A DNA stretch of 64,000 nucleotides from Dactylis glomerata (Eukaryota > Streptophyta > Magnoliopsida > Poales > Poaceae): positions 1,116,001 through 1,180,000 of the forward strand of contig QXEO01000342.1 of NCBI GenBank assembly GCA_007115705.1, given 5' to 3'. The notes under the pieces are model-generated. The model was not told the origin of the DNA, ran no database searches, and was given only the letters and a program-made list of their open reading frames with translations. Positions 30,716 to 41,652 of this stretch are shown here, piece by piece. Position 1 is the first letter of the stretch. Every line of letters begins with the position of its first letter. A program made the position numbers and the translations under genes.

Positions 30716-31532
30716 CGGTGGGCAGCTGCCATTCTCAAACATTGCCATGCCAAATTTCAAGGGCTTCTTCCTGGGAGATTTCATCAGTGAGCGAATGCGC
30801 TTCTCGACCACCTTTGGGTCCATCTCCTTGTTTGAGTATCGCATGCCATCATTTGCACCCGTGTACTCGTGCATCAGGCTATCGCGGTGTTGCAGTGGCT
30901 GGATCCGCCGAGAAATCCAACAATTGATGGTATCAATTCCTTTGAAACCATGTTTGGATAGCTTGGCGATCCGCCGTGCTAGGAGCTTGACATAGGGGGT
31001 GGCAGTATCGTCGTTGACAGGATTCCAAGAGTCGAGGGGCTGAGCTGCTATGTTTTCAAAAGAAGGGAGGCCGCGGGCTTGAGATGGCGCGAGCTTATCC
31101 GCCATGTAGAACTAGGACCCTCTCCATCCTATGGTGGAATCCAGAGGGGTAATGAAGGGATACTCCTTTGATCTCCGTGGAAGAAAGCAAATCGTCCCGC
31201 AGGTCCGGAGAAATCCATCATCCTCATAATTGGCCCGCACTGAGAAGTAGATCTGGAAGAGGTCTACCCTGGGACGAATTCCAAGGAATCCTTCGCACAG
31301 GGCCGCGTAGCCTGCTACAGACACCAAGCTATTGGGAGCTATGTGGTGGAGTTGCAGCCCGTAAAATTTCAGAAGATTTGTATAGAAAGAGGATGGCGGC
31401 ATGTTGAGACCCCTCTCCACGTGAGATTTGAGCATCACGATTTCCGTGGAGTTAGGGGCAGGCACCAGGGCTTTAAAGTCAGTCCGCCAGTGGGACTCTG
31501 CCTAGGGAGCCATGGTGCCCTCATTCTCCAAA
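30716..31532 (-). pseudogene. Antisense gene exon 1, 3' part with PF04195-like domain
   Basis: Encodes N-S-T-E-I-V-M-L-K-S-H-V-E-R-G-L followed by the recognisable F-Y-G-L-Q-L-H-H-I-A-P-N, A-A-L-C-E-G-F-L-G-I and W-F-Y-M/W-R-G-S region of plant 'gypsy-type transposon' proteins. It ends at donor CACCG|GTAAGT. Two TAGs interrupt it (near 31502 and 31112). The upstream edge is the J insertion, and the frame matches that of 39363-39669. Confidence 0.75.
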
Positions 31533-32446
31533 TGATAAGGGGTGTCCCGATCTTCTCAGCGAGCGCGATGTAGATGGCGATGATGGTGATGAAGATAACT
31601 CGAGTGTCGCTGTAAACTCTCCGGCTAATCCCTGCTGCCAACGCAACACCTCTCAACCCTTTGGATATTCGCAACGTCACACGCTTGCGCACGTAGCCGC
31701 CGACCATGAAGCGGTGATGCAATATACTAATTCCCAATGGAACATCAGATTACACTCAGACTTTCAGAAGAACAAACACCAGATCGATACGAATTGGTGC
31801 GAACAATTTCAGAGGAACACTTGGTTCTATCTAGAAACTAGGGTTTTGTTTAAACGTGGTCTAAGGGACTTGAGGGGGCGCCCCTGGCTACTTAAGGGAG
31901 GCTGGGGCGTCCTCAGCATGGACCTGGCCCAAAACCAACCTGGTTTGGGCCCAAACTGACTCAGTTCCACTCAAACGAGTACATACCGACCCATACATGG
32001 GTTCGGCCTAATTTGGCACGCAGGCCATGAGTGTGGCGCGCCTTAGACATGCAGACATCGTGTCGTAGGCTGTCCTAGTGCGCCATCACGGACTCTCTCA
32101 TGTCGACTTGATGTTCTGGTGATCTCGTGGTGCGCCTGCCTCCCTCTCCTCCCTCACGCACTTGATCATCAAGTCTTGCTCTTCTTGCTGCGACTCATCT
32201 CCTCCTCGTGCAACGCTCGTGTTATCAACAAACCTGATCATACATAGATGCATAGACTTAGGCAGTATAAAGTTCTCATTAAATAAAAGATTAGGTTCAA
32301 TTAAGAGTGAGTTCACCTGTTGTTCCAATAGCTTTGCACGTGCTCTTGTAATTGGTCCAATCCTAATCTCATTGGACTTCTTCGCAGCAACATCTTCATC
32401 AAAAGGAGTAGGAGATAATGGCGGTGTAATAGGGATGTCCTCATCA
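31533..32446 (-). repeat. 3' LTR of J
   Basis: On the minus strand TGATGAGGACATCCC...CCTTATCA, preceded by purine tract (plus strand 32447-32462, CCTCCCCCCTTCG). It encodes the GPITRARAK tail. Confidence 0.92.
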
Positions 32447-33066
32447 TCCTCCCCCCTTCGAAAGGCGTCGACCTTGACGCTGCAAGGTCTTCACCTTCAT
32501 ATGGTGTCAAATCAGCAATGTTGAAACTATTGCTGACGCCATACTCAGCTGTAGGAAGATCTATCTTGTAGGCATTATCATTGATCTTGGCAAGAACCTT
32601 GTAAGGACCAGCACCACGGGGCAGCAACTTGGACTTACGTAGCTGTGGAAATCTATCCTTGCGAAAGTGAACCCAAACCATATCACCGGGCTGAAACAAT
32701 ACCTCCTTCCGCTTCTTGTTTGCACGATCTGCAGTATACTTGAATCTTCCTCACAAAATCTGCCCTCTTTGATGCCTCCATATTGACTCACTCTTGAATA
32801 GGAAGAGGCAACAAATCAAGTGGCGTAATGGGCTTGTAACCATAGACCACCTCAAAAGGACATAGCTGCGTGGTAGAGTGAACCGCCCTGTTATATGCAA
32901 AATACACATGCGACAAACAATCTTCCCACTCACGCAGGTTCTTCTTGATCATGCATCGCAGCACTGTTGAAAGTGTGCGACTTACCACCTCTATTTGACC
33001 ATCAGTTTGGGGATGACATGTAGTGCTGAAAAGTAACTTCGTGCCTAGCTTTCCCCAAAGTGTCTT
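32313..33066 (-). pseudogene. J integrase C-terminal part and GPY-type module
   Basis: After the stop at 33067, the integrase continues with T-D-G-Q-I-E-V-V (catalytic Glu present, about 33000), helices R-T-L-S-T-V-L-R, then a frameshifted stretch and the module F-Q-P-G-D-M-V-W-V-H-F, G-P-Y-K-V-L. The frame enters the LTR as G-G-R-M-M-R and ends at 32313, one base out of phase with the tail containing GPITRARAK. Confidence 0.78.
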
Positions 33067-34091
33067 CTAGAAGTAGCTCATAAACTTCACATCACGATCA
33101 GAGACAATTGTCTTGGTTACTCCATGCAAACGTCCAATGTCTCTGAAAATTAGGTTAGCAATATGCGACGCATCTTCGTTTTTGTGGCAGGCAATAAAAT
33201 GAGCCATTTTAGAAAATCTGTCCACTACCACAAATATAGAATCATGGCCTCTTTTAGTCCTAGGCAAACCTAATACAAAATCCATGTTAATGTCCTCCCA
33301 TGGTGTAGTAGGTGCAGGTAATGGAGTATACAAACCGTGAGGCTTCAGCTTGGACTTCGACTTGTTGCATGTAATGCAGCGCTTGACGAACCTGTCCACA
33401 TCACGCCTCATCCTAGGCCAATAAAAGTGATCAACGAGCATGAGTAGCGTCTTCTCATGCCCAAAGTGACCCATCAAACCGCCGGCATGTGATTCCTGCA
33501 ACAATAGCAAACGCACGGACGATTCTGGAACACATAGTTTGTTAGCACGAAACAAAAACCCATCATGGATGTGATATTTATCCCATGCTTTCCCACCAGT
33601 AGACATGCTATATGGCGCTGAAAAATCATGATCAGTAGCATATAAATCACACAAGCTCTCTAAACCAGGAACCTTAATGTCTAATTGTGTCAACAACATG
33701 TTCTTCCTAGATAGAGCATCATATACCACATTGTCTTTACCCTTTTTATGTTTAATTATGTAAGGAAAAGACTCAATAAACTCAACCCACTTAGCAAGAC
33801 GCCTATGCAAATTAGATTGAGCTTTCAGATATTTCAAAGCTTCATGATCAGAATGTATGATAAATTCTTTTGGCCACAAATAATGTTGCCAAACCTCAAG
33901 AACTCTAACAAGCGCATACAATTCTTTGTCATAAACAGGATAGTTCAACCTCGCACCACAAAGTTTTTCAGAAATGTAGGCAATAGGCCGACCCTCTTGC
34001 ATCAACACACCACCAATACCAATGCCACTAGCATCACATTCAATCTCAAATTGCTTATTAAAATCTGGTAGTGAAAGCAAAGGTGCAGAAG
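33067..34091 (-). pseudogene. J RNase H and integrase core
   Basis: RNase H: E-C-D-A-S-G, Y-D-K-E-L-Y-A, H-S-D-H-E, then V-V-Y-D-A-L-S (Ala to Tyr next to the last Asp). Integrase: H...H (H-A-G-G-L-M-G-H-F-G-H), C-I-T-C-N-K, first Asp in N-M-D-F-V-L-G-L, second in I-V-S-D-R-D. It ends at a stop, 33067-33069, after M-S-Y-F. Confidence 0.85.
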
Positions 34092-35334
34092 TTAATAACG
34101 TTTCAGTTCATCAAAAGCATGATCTTGGGCTGCGCCCCATACAAATTGAACACCTTTTTTAGTTAACTCATTTAAAGGTGCAGCAACAGGACTAAAGTCT
34201 TTCACAAAACGGCGATAAAAACCAGCAAGACCATGAAAACTTCGTACTTGACTAACATTCATGGGAGTAGGCCAATTTTGAATAGCTTCAATTTTAGATG
34301 CATCGAGTTCTACTCCATTTTTAGAAACAACATATCCAAGGAAGATGGCCTTATCTTTGCAAAAAGTGCACTTTTCAAGATTACCATAAAGTTGAGAATC
34401 ACGCAACACTTGCAAAACTTGTCTAATATGATCACTATGGTCAGATTCATTGCAGCTGTAGATTAATATATCATCAAAAATACACAACCACAAACTTGCC
34501 AATAAAATTTCGCAAAACATGGTTCATTAATCTCATGAAGGTACTGTGTGCATTAGTTAAACCAAATGGCATGACTAACCACTCATATAAACCAAATTTT
34601 GTTTTAAAGGCAGTTTTCCACTCATCCCCCTCTTTCATCCTAATCTGATGGTAACCACTACGCAAATCAATCTTAGAGAAAACAGCAGCACCACTCAACT
34701 CATCAAGCATATCATCCAAGCGCGGAATAGGGTGACGATATCGAATAGTGATGTTATTAATAGCTCTACAATCTACACACATGCGCCATGTACCATCTTT
34801 CTTAGGAACGAGAATAACAGGAACAGCACAAGGGCTTAAGCTCACACGAATATAACCTTTGTCGAGTAGCGCTTGCACTTGTTTCTGAATATCCTTAGTT
34901 TCTTCGGGGTTGGTGCGGTAAGGAGCGCGGTTTGGCAAGGTGGCACCAGGGATTAAATCAATCTGGTGCTCAATGCCGCGCAAAGGAGGCAAACCAGCGG
35001 GGACCTCCTCTGGAAACACATCGTCAAATTCCTGCAAGACACTAGAAACACCAAAAGGAAGAGGAGTCATGTCGTTAGAAATAAAAATCTCACCCTTGTA
35101 CATAAGCACAAGTGGCATGGCTGTAGGGTCCTCTCGAAATTCTCTCAGATCTTCTTTGGTGGCTAGCAGGACTAGAGAATTAACTCGCTCACTTTGGTGT
35201 GGCTCTCTCGATGTGGCTGGGTGGCTCTCACTCACCGAGGTAACAGGCTCTCGTCGAGCTACTCTCTCATTCTCATGTTCTAAGTTCACTTCAGTTTTCT
35301 GACGAGACTCATTTACAATATGCTGTGGAGACAT
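34092..35334 (-). pseudogene. J reverse transcriptase
   Basis: Reads through RT motifs (CVDCRAINN, SKIDLRSGYHQIRM, FGLTNAHSTFMRLMN) up to V-V-Y-F, where an extra T in a T-run (plus strand near 34487) shifts the frame inside Y-F-D-D. The next frame restarts at D-D-I-L-I-Y-S and continues to 34092, where another stop/frame change separates it from RNase H. The RT is inactivated at its active site. Confidence 0.85.
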
Positions 35335-35337
35335 AGG

Positions 35338-37068
35338 CTACAAGTTAATTTTTCTGCCCTTGAACTCCAAATGATATGTGTTGGTGCGGCCATTGTGTAA
35401 CACGTTGCGATCAAACTGCCATGGGCGGCCCAACAAGAGGTGACAAACCGTCATAGGGACCACATCAAACTCAATGGAGTCCTTGTATGGTCCAATCGCG
35501 AAATCAACTCGCACCATGTGGCTGACCTTCATCTCTCCATTGTCGCTGAGCCACTGGATATAATATGGATGTGGGTGCGGGATGTATTTCAGTTTCAGCT
35601 TTGCACACAACTCTTTTCTAGCAAGGTTGCGGCAACTACCACCATCGATGATGAGTTTGCAAGCTTTGTCCGGTCCAACAAGTGCTTTAGTTTGGAACAA
35701 ATTACACCGCTGACTTTCAGATGTAGGAGACACATTGAGCACACGCTGCGAGCAAACTATATTAGTGGCGGTGGAAGGATAGGCATCAACACCGTCATGA
35801 CCAAAGTCATCATCATCGGGATCAGCATCATCACCTGTCTCGTACTCATTGGTGTCCTCATTGACAATCATCACTTTTCGATTGGGGCAATCCCGTTTAA
35901 AATGACCCTTTCCACCACAAGTATGATACTCCATATCACGATTACGTGCTGTAGACATGTTCGAACCTGTACCACTAGTAGCAGGTGCAGATTTCTTCGC
36001 ATTGGCATCAGATCGCGATGATGAAGGAGCACAAAAATCTGAACGGGAACTTGGTGTGCGTGCAGCAGGCCTGGGTGTGAAACGGCTGCCTAAAGTAGTA
36101 CGAGCCTTAAACTGAGCTTCTTCGGCAAACTGTGCTTCAGCTTCACGTGCATGATGTAGCAGCTAATTCATATCACGATACCAATGATGCCGAACAATGC
36201 TCTTGATATTATACTTCAAACCATGGAGAAAACGCTGCAAGGTCTGCTCAAGAGGCTCACGAATGCGAGCTCATTGTAGAAGCATCTCCATCTCCATATA
36301 ATACTCATTAACGGATAGCGAGCCTTGCTTCAATTGCTGTAACTTATCAAAAACTGAGCGGAGTTAGTTATGCAGAACAAAACGAGCCCGCATCACTTCC
36401 TTCATATGGCGCCAAGTCATAATGGGCAGCTCGTTGTTTTCTTGATGTGTACGCACAATGCTGTCCCACCATCGCAAAGCATAGCCATCCAACTCTGAAG
36501 AAGCTAGCTTGATTTTCTTGTCCTCCGTATAATCATGAAGACGCCACAACTTCTCTATCTTCAACTCCCATGTGAGGTACTCTTCAACATCAGTACCACC
36601 CTCGAATTTGGGAATAGAAAACTTTGGCTTACCCAATCCATCATCCTGCTGAAAAGGAACTCGCTGGGCGCCAAGGGGAACAAAACCACGACCACAAACA
36701 GGAGGACCATTGCCTCGGCCATTACCACGATCTTCTGCAGCAAAACCCACATTGTCGCCATGAGCACTCGCGTCATCGGCATCAATATGTGGTGGGGGTC
36801 GTTGCTCAACAGTAAGACGCAGTGCATTGACAGATTGTGTCAACGCCTGGATGCTAGTTTGGAGATCGTTGACTTGCACTTGCATATTATTAACAGTAGC
36901 ATCAGTGGCTTCTACTTTCATTTGGACAGCTTGAATATCAGAATCAATAGCGTCAGTTGTTCGTGTTATAATTCTTTCCAAATGATCATGAAGAGCTTCA
37001 TACTCCCTCCATATGACAGGAGTATCATCAGGCTTTTTCTGCATCACATCAACATCACTAGCATACAT
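35338..37068 (-). pseudogene. J Gag-protease
   Basis: ATG 37068 in the same context as F gag, but a clearly different N-terminus (YASDVDVMQKKPDD). Gag core 36600-36360 (EEYLTWELKIEKLW, RWWDSIV, WRHMKEVMRARFV). Stops at 36364-36366 (TAA), 36271-36273 (TGA) and 36163-36165 (TAG). The knuckle at about 35930 is intact (C-x2-C? reads Y-H-T-C-G-G-K-G-H-F-K-R-D-C: first Cys is Tyr). Protease with L-I-I-D-G-G-S-C and C-H-L-L-L-G-R-P-W. TAG at 35338-35340 separates it from RT. Confidence 0.82.
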
Positions 37069-38434
37069 GATTAGTAGGTTAGTGCACAAACAATAAACGG
37101 GTGGTGGGTACGCTCACAACTCACTGAAAACTGAAAGAAAGAGGTATCTTACCGTTCCAAAGTGAATAATAAATGCTTACCACTCATAGAGACTGAAACG
37201 TGCATGGATGTGATGAAGCGAATACCGAGGGTATGAGAAACTATCACACGACAAACCAGGGTATATGGTGGGGCTTGGTATGGATACCTAACTACACCGA
37301 AATACAAGTCCTAGTGCTGATCGTATGACAAAGACCCACGGAAACACACACAGTGGAGATAAACGAGGCAAAGCAACTCTGAAAAGTGAGCTCAAAAAGA
37401 TATAAGTGACAACACACAGTAGCTCGTGTTGCAATGCACAAGAGAGACACTAGCACTGGCTCGACGAACAGGCACAAGATTGCGCACACGGCAGCAGCCT
37501 GATGAGCACGAAGTAGCTAGTCTCGTATGTGTAAGCTCCTAACACGATGCTGTAGACAGGCTGTAGCTAAAGCAATCAAAATCGTGTAGAAAGGACGCTA
37601 TGTGGACACAGTGGTAACACGCTGTCGCGGAAGAGAAATCGACAAAAAACATGTCGCGGCAGAGATATACGACGCCGGAAACACACGACAGCGCGACGGC
37701 GACGCGAAACGGACATAGTAGTTTGTCTCTTTTTTTTATAGGTGCGGCGTGTGTGCAGTACACGTCCCCTTTTTGCTTTTTTTTTACTAAACTGAAACTT
37801 GGGCCAAAAAAAGTTGGCCCGATCCCTCGCCGAACCACAGAGGATGTCTGAGGTTGGGCGATCCCGTCGATCGCTAGCAAGGCGATATCGCGCGTGACCG
37901 CAGAGCTTGTCTGGGGTGCGGCGAGCAGGTACGTCGCTCATTTGTTTTTTTTTTTGGAATTAGCGATCGGTTCTGGTCTAGTACCTGTAGAGGAAAAGGA
38001 TCGTGCACGCTCGTGTCCTTTTTTTTTGAATTCCGATCGGATCTAGCGATCGTTTGGACCGATCAGATCTGCGTTTTTTTTTGGATGAAACTAACGAGCG
38101 GAACCCGGTCGGACTCCTTTGGAGATCCGATCTACGTATCTCAAGCACGAACTCAAGCACGTCGACCAGAGGAAGAAGACGATGATTCCAGGTGATGCAA
38201 AAGATGACCAAAAGTAAAACTAAGATGCAGAAAAGATTGCCAGACCTAGACTCCGACGGATGGAAGAGAGAAAACATGAAAAACGATCAGCGACTAAAAC
38301 TCAAGAACGGTGCAATCTAGGCTATGGCAGAAGCTAAGAACCCTAAATTTTTTTTGGCCTTTTCTGGATAGGACTGAAAACAAAAACGAATTGCAGGGAT
38401 GAATTTGTGGATGCTCACCGAGTAAACCGTGGAA
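37069..38434 (-). other. Leader of J
   Basis: About 1.37 kb, non-coding, homologous to A and F leaders near gag (37070-37700) and distinct further up. Its upstream ~435 bases (from 37998) are part of the tandem duplication. Confidence 0.75.
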
Positions 38435-38445
38435 ATCTGATACCA
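38435..38445 (-). other. Primer binding site of J
   Basis: Minus strand TGGTATCAGAT, three bases from the LTR; iMet type. Confidence 0.85.
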
Positions 38446-38448
38446 AGA

Positions 38449-39362
38449 TGATAAGGGGTGTCCCGATCTTCTCAGCGAGCGGGATGTAGATGGCGATGAT
38501 GGTGATGAAGATAACTCGAGTGTCGCTGTAAACTCTCCGGCTAATCCCTGCTGCCAGCGCAACAGCTCTCAACCCTTTGGATATTCGCAACGTCACACGC
38601 TTGCGCACGTAGCCGCCGACCATGAAGCGGTGATGCAATATACTAATTCCCAATGGAACAGCAGATTACACTCAGACTTTCAGAAGAACAAACACCAGAT
38701 CGATACGAATTGGTGCAAACAATTTCAGAGGAACACTTGGTTCTGTCTAGAAACTAGGGTTTTGTTTAAACGTGGTTTAAGGGACTTGAGGGGGCGCCCC
38801 TGTCTACTTAAGGGAGGCTGGGGCGTCCTCAGCATGGACCTGGCCCAAAACCAACCTTGTTTGGGCCCAAACTGACTCGGTTCGACTCAAACGAGTACAT
38901 ATCAACCCATACATGGGTTCGGCCTAATTTGGCACGCAGGCCATGAGTGTGGCGCGCCTTAGACATGTAGACATCGTGTCGTAGGCTGTCCTAGTGCGCC
39001 ATCACGGACCTTCTCATGTCGACTTGATGTTCTGGTGATCTCGTGGTGCGCCTGCCTCCCTCTCCTCCCTTGCGCACTTGATCATCAAGTCTTGCTCTTC
39101 TTGCTGCGACTCATCTCCTCCTCGTGCAACACTCGTGTTATCAACAAACCTGATCATACATAGATGCATAGACTTAGGCAGTATAAAGTTCTCATTAAAT
39201 AAAAGATCAGGTTCAATTAAGAGTGAGTTCACATGTTGTTCCAATAGCTTTGCACGTGCTCTTGTAATTGGTCCAATCCTAATCTCATTGGACTTCTTCG
39301 TAGCAACATCTTCATCAAAAGGAGTAGGAGATAATGGCGGTGTAATAGGGATGTCCTCATCA
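38449..39362 (-). repeat. 5' LTR of J
   Basis: 914 bases, same length as the 3' copy. An open tail frame with D-E-D-I-P-I-T-P-P, GPITRARAK and F-I-L-P-K-S-M runs from the LTR start to 39014. A second, duplicated copy is at 42589-43502. Confidence 0.92.
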
Positions 39363-39669
39363 CCAAACCTTGAACGTGAGCGTCCTTGACATGGCATTTC
39401 ACCTAGTACCCGTGGAGATTCTAGGGAATCTGCTCTTGCTCTGCGGCCTCGGCTCTGTCATCTTGTTCTTCCTCCTCAGCTCCGCCATCCAGCTCTTTTT
39501 CTGCAGCCTCTTCTGCGGTCAATCCCGATGTTTCCTCCTCTGCTTCGGACGTGATATCCTCCGGATATACATCCGCCATTTGAGGGTTCGCGCCCTGGGC
39601 GGATTGCTGTAGAGGAGAATCCTCCTCCTCGGCTTCGGAGGGATGGCGGGAAGGAGATCCGGAGTTCAT
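39363..39669 (-). pseudogene. Antisense gene exon 1, 5' part
   Basis: ATG at 39669 (MNSGSPSRHPSEAEEED), a very acidic Glu-rich stretch (S-E-A-E-E-E-T..., E-E-E-E-Q-D-D), TAG at 39421-39423 and another 15 bases on, then into the J insertion. A duplicate lies at 43503-43809. Confidence 0.72.
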
Positions 39670-40256
39670 GGCGGCGGATGAAGGTTAAATCCCGCTACGA
39701 GATATGCGAAGTTTTCAGATGAATTGCTCTAGCAGAAAGTCACCGGCGGCGAAGAAATCCCGCGGTGGCTCGTTGGAGATCACAGAGCTCTAGAGGAGGC
39801 GCTGAGGAGAGAGAAGGCGCGAGGGGCGAATGAGGTGTGAATCGGCCGAGGGTGAGAGGCCGGGGTATATATAGACCCCGGGCCTCAAGATTCGTGCCCG
39901 CCATCACAACCACTCATCTTGATCACGGAAACCCTAATTCGGCGGCATGTGTCCAAGGGTAAAAAAGTAACTTTGGTGAAACAGTGCGTACGCTGTGAAT
40001 CTTGCCCTAGAAGGAACTACGTGCCAAAAATTATGGCGGATTTCTATGGTATGATCCAACGGATCCCGGAAATCTCGCTAAGTTGAAACTACGTCGCATA
40101 ATCCGCTATCTACGGCGGATTGATAGATGGAGAAAAGAGGAACATCAAGAACCGCCATCCAGACGCAGAATAGAAGACGAGCTATGGCGGATGGACTTCA
40201 CCAAAAACAAGGCATGGTGGATGGAGATGGCGATCTTGAAGTTTCCTGAGGGCTAC
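39670..40256 (+). other. C 3' region between antisense gene and LTR
   Basis: Non-coding for pol. Contains the antisense 5' UTR and promoter, then GGCGGAT-rich sequence, ending in CCTGAGGGCTAC (CCTGGGGGCTAC in the duplicate), the purine tract just before the LTR. Confidence 0.65.
39857..39885 (-). promoter_or_regulatory. TATA box in an inverted repeat, promoter of the antisense gene
   Basis: TATATATA (39866-39873), flanked by AGGCCGGGG and CCCCGGGCCT arms that pair almost perfectly, about 195 bases upstream of the ATG at 39669. Nothing else nearby needs a promoter on this strand. A duplicate is at 43997-44025. Promoter activity is inferred. Confidence 0.55.
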
Positions 40257-40769
40257 TGTTGGGGATATACCAGCGACGTAGTCCTAAACCAGCAAGCCAG
40301 GGTGGCCCATCAGGGTGGTATGGCGGATTGCCTTCCGGGCGGCCCAGTTGCTGGAAAGACCATGGCGGTACTGGACACAGGAGCTCATGGCGGATCCACA
40401 GACAGGCCCATGGCGGGTTGCCTTGTAGTACACGCATAGGACTTAGTCTAGGACTCCAAGTTGTATCCGCTCCGGTACCAATGTGTAACCCACGCCAGGC
40501 GCCTTTATAAGCCGACATGGAGAAGCCCTTGAGGCACAACTTAGACATACGGTCAATCGCATAGCGAAACAGCCAACCTCATCATTGTAACCGAGCACTT
40601 GTTGCCATATAGTGATTTATAGCAGCACGTAGGGTCTCACCACTGTTGCGGGATCTGAAGCTGGGTAAACTCATGCTACCACCGTCCCGGAATGTTCCGC
40701 TGTGTTCACCCCTTCCACAAACCACCATACACCTATCCCTATGGCAGATCTATTGATGAAACCACGACA
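40257..40769 (+). repeat. 3' LTR of C
   Basis: 513 bases, TGTTGGGGATATACC...CCACGACA, followed by TTAAT (probable TSD of GTAAT at 6712-6716, with one mismatch). A duplicate copy is at 44397-44909. Confidence 0.88.
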
Positions 40770-41639
40770 TTAATGGAGTAGCAAACTTTTAGCTATGTTA
40801 TCTCTCGCTTTTTCTTTTCTCTTTTTTTTGAACTCTTTTTCTCTTTTCTCTTTTTTTTGAAACTATTTTCTAGCTCTTTTTGCTGAAACGACCACAAAAT
40901 ACAAAGCACTGTAAATCCTATGTGAGTAGCCCGGAGAGCACAAACATGCTAGTCTCGTAGGAAAGATCTAGACACAAAGAAAGGCTACTAAGGCTCTCAA
41001 AGAAACGGAACGCTTTGTGCACTTAGATGGACAAGAAATAGAGAAAGAAAAGAAGATACAAAATAGGAAAAGAAAAGAAAATGCTTGGGCTGGCCTGCTC
41101 TCCTAGGAGCAGACAGGCTCTGTGGTCTGGCGCGGCAGAGCGAGACCTGGCGCGGGCGAGTCGCGAGTGTGCTGTCGAGCGGCCGCTCGAGGGAAGACAC
41201 CCTCCGTCCCCACGCGCACGCGCACGCGCGGGAGATGCGGGACGATCGAGGCCGGGCGACGCGCGAACACAGAGCGTGCCTATGGCATAGCACGCGGGCC
41301 TCTTTGCGGATCTTTTTTTTTTCTCGGCTGGGGTTTTTAGATCGATCTCTCCTCGACTCGATCAAGAAAACAAGACTCCGATGAAAACAAAACGAGATTG
41401 ATGGAAGACGCCTAAACCCTAAATTGACTCAGAACAAGAACAAAATCTAGACACCTACGATGCAGATTAGAAGAAGGAAAACACAAAGGAAACACGATCA
41501 ACAACTACAACTCAACTCTGATGCAATCTAGGCTAAGACAAGAACTAAGAACCCTAATTTTTTTGTAGGTTTTTTCTATATAGGACGAAAACAAGAACTA
41601 ATCCGTTGGATGGATTGCTCACCGAGTAAATTCTGGAAA
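40770..41639 (-). other. Leader of B, far part (unit 1)
   Basis: Resumes B beyond C. Includes CTTTT-rich tracts (40800-40870) and a GC-rich patch (41090-41290) in which several overlapping frames are open only because of base composition. Duplicate at 44910-45778. Confidence 0.65.
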
Positions 41640-41650
41640 TCTGATACCAA
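41640..41650 (-). other. Primer binding site of B (unit 1)
   Basis: Minus strand TGGTATCAGAT; duplicate at 45779-45789. Confidence 0.8.
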
Positions 41651-41652
41651 GA

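Larger units (their letters stand above)
31533..39362 (-). mobile_element. Element J: CRM-like gag-pol element, structurally complete
   Basis: 7,830 bases in minus orientation with CCAAA on both sides (31528-31532, 39363-39367). LTRs of 914 bases each; iMet-type primer site; gag, protease, RT, RNase H, integrase and LTR-encoded tail in order. It lies inside exon 1 of the C antisense gene. LTRs differ at about 23 of 914 sites (hand count). Coding disruptions make it non-functional. Confidence 0.93.
28556..39669 (-). pseudogene. Spliced antisense gene of C (PF04195-like), interrupted by J
   Basis: A gene on the strand opposite to C pol. The start ATG is at 39669, the stop TGA at 28556-28558. 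Exon 1 (39669-39363, then 31532-30716 after J) is followed by five exons: 30642-30347, 30283-29908, 29598-29484, 29403-29152 and 29070-28556. Introns are 63-309 bases with GT-AG ends (donors GTAAGT, GTAACC, GTATGT, GTAATT, GTATCA). Exon 1 holds a domain resembling the plant 'putative gypsy-type transposon' family (PF04195); exons 4-6 are coiled-coil-like. In-frame stops occur in exons 1, 3, 4, 5 and 6, so the copy is dead. Antisense ORFs downstream of pol are known in Tat elements; their function is unknown to me. Confidence 0.75.
6717..40769 (+). mobile_element. Element C: Tat-lineage Ty3/gypsy element with antisense gene, host of D, F and J
   Basis: LTRs at 6717-7243 and 40257-40769; removing D, F, J and their target duplications leaves about 12.8 kb. 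Order: LTR, primer site (TGGCGCCC type), gag, protease, RT, RNase H, second RNase H, integrase, spacer, spliced gene on the minus strand, purine tract, LTR. Dual RNase H and an antisense ORF downstream of pol are known traits of the plant Tat lineage (Grande/Retrosat2-like). Reading frames on both sides of D and J rejoin exactly after removing insert plus one TSD, which confirms the nesting. LTRs differ at about 6% (hand count) plus a 13-bp indel, so this is the oldest datable element here. Confidence 0.88.

Noticed and set aside
41081..41384. GC-rich open frames on both strands in the B leader (also 45137-45540)
   Set aside because: Open in many frames at once because of G+C content; no domain and located in a leader.
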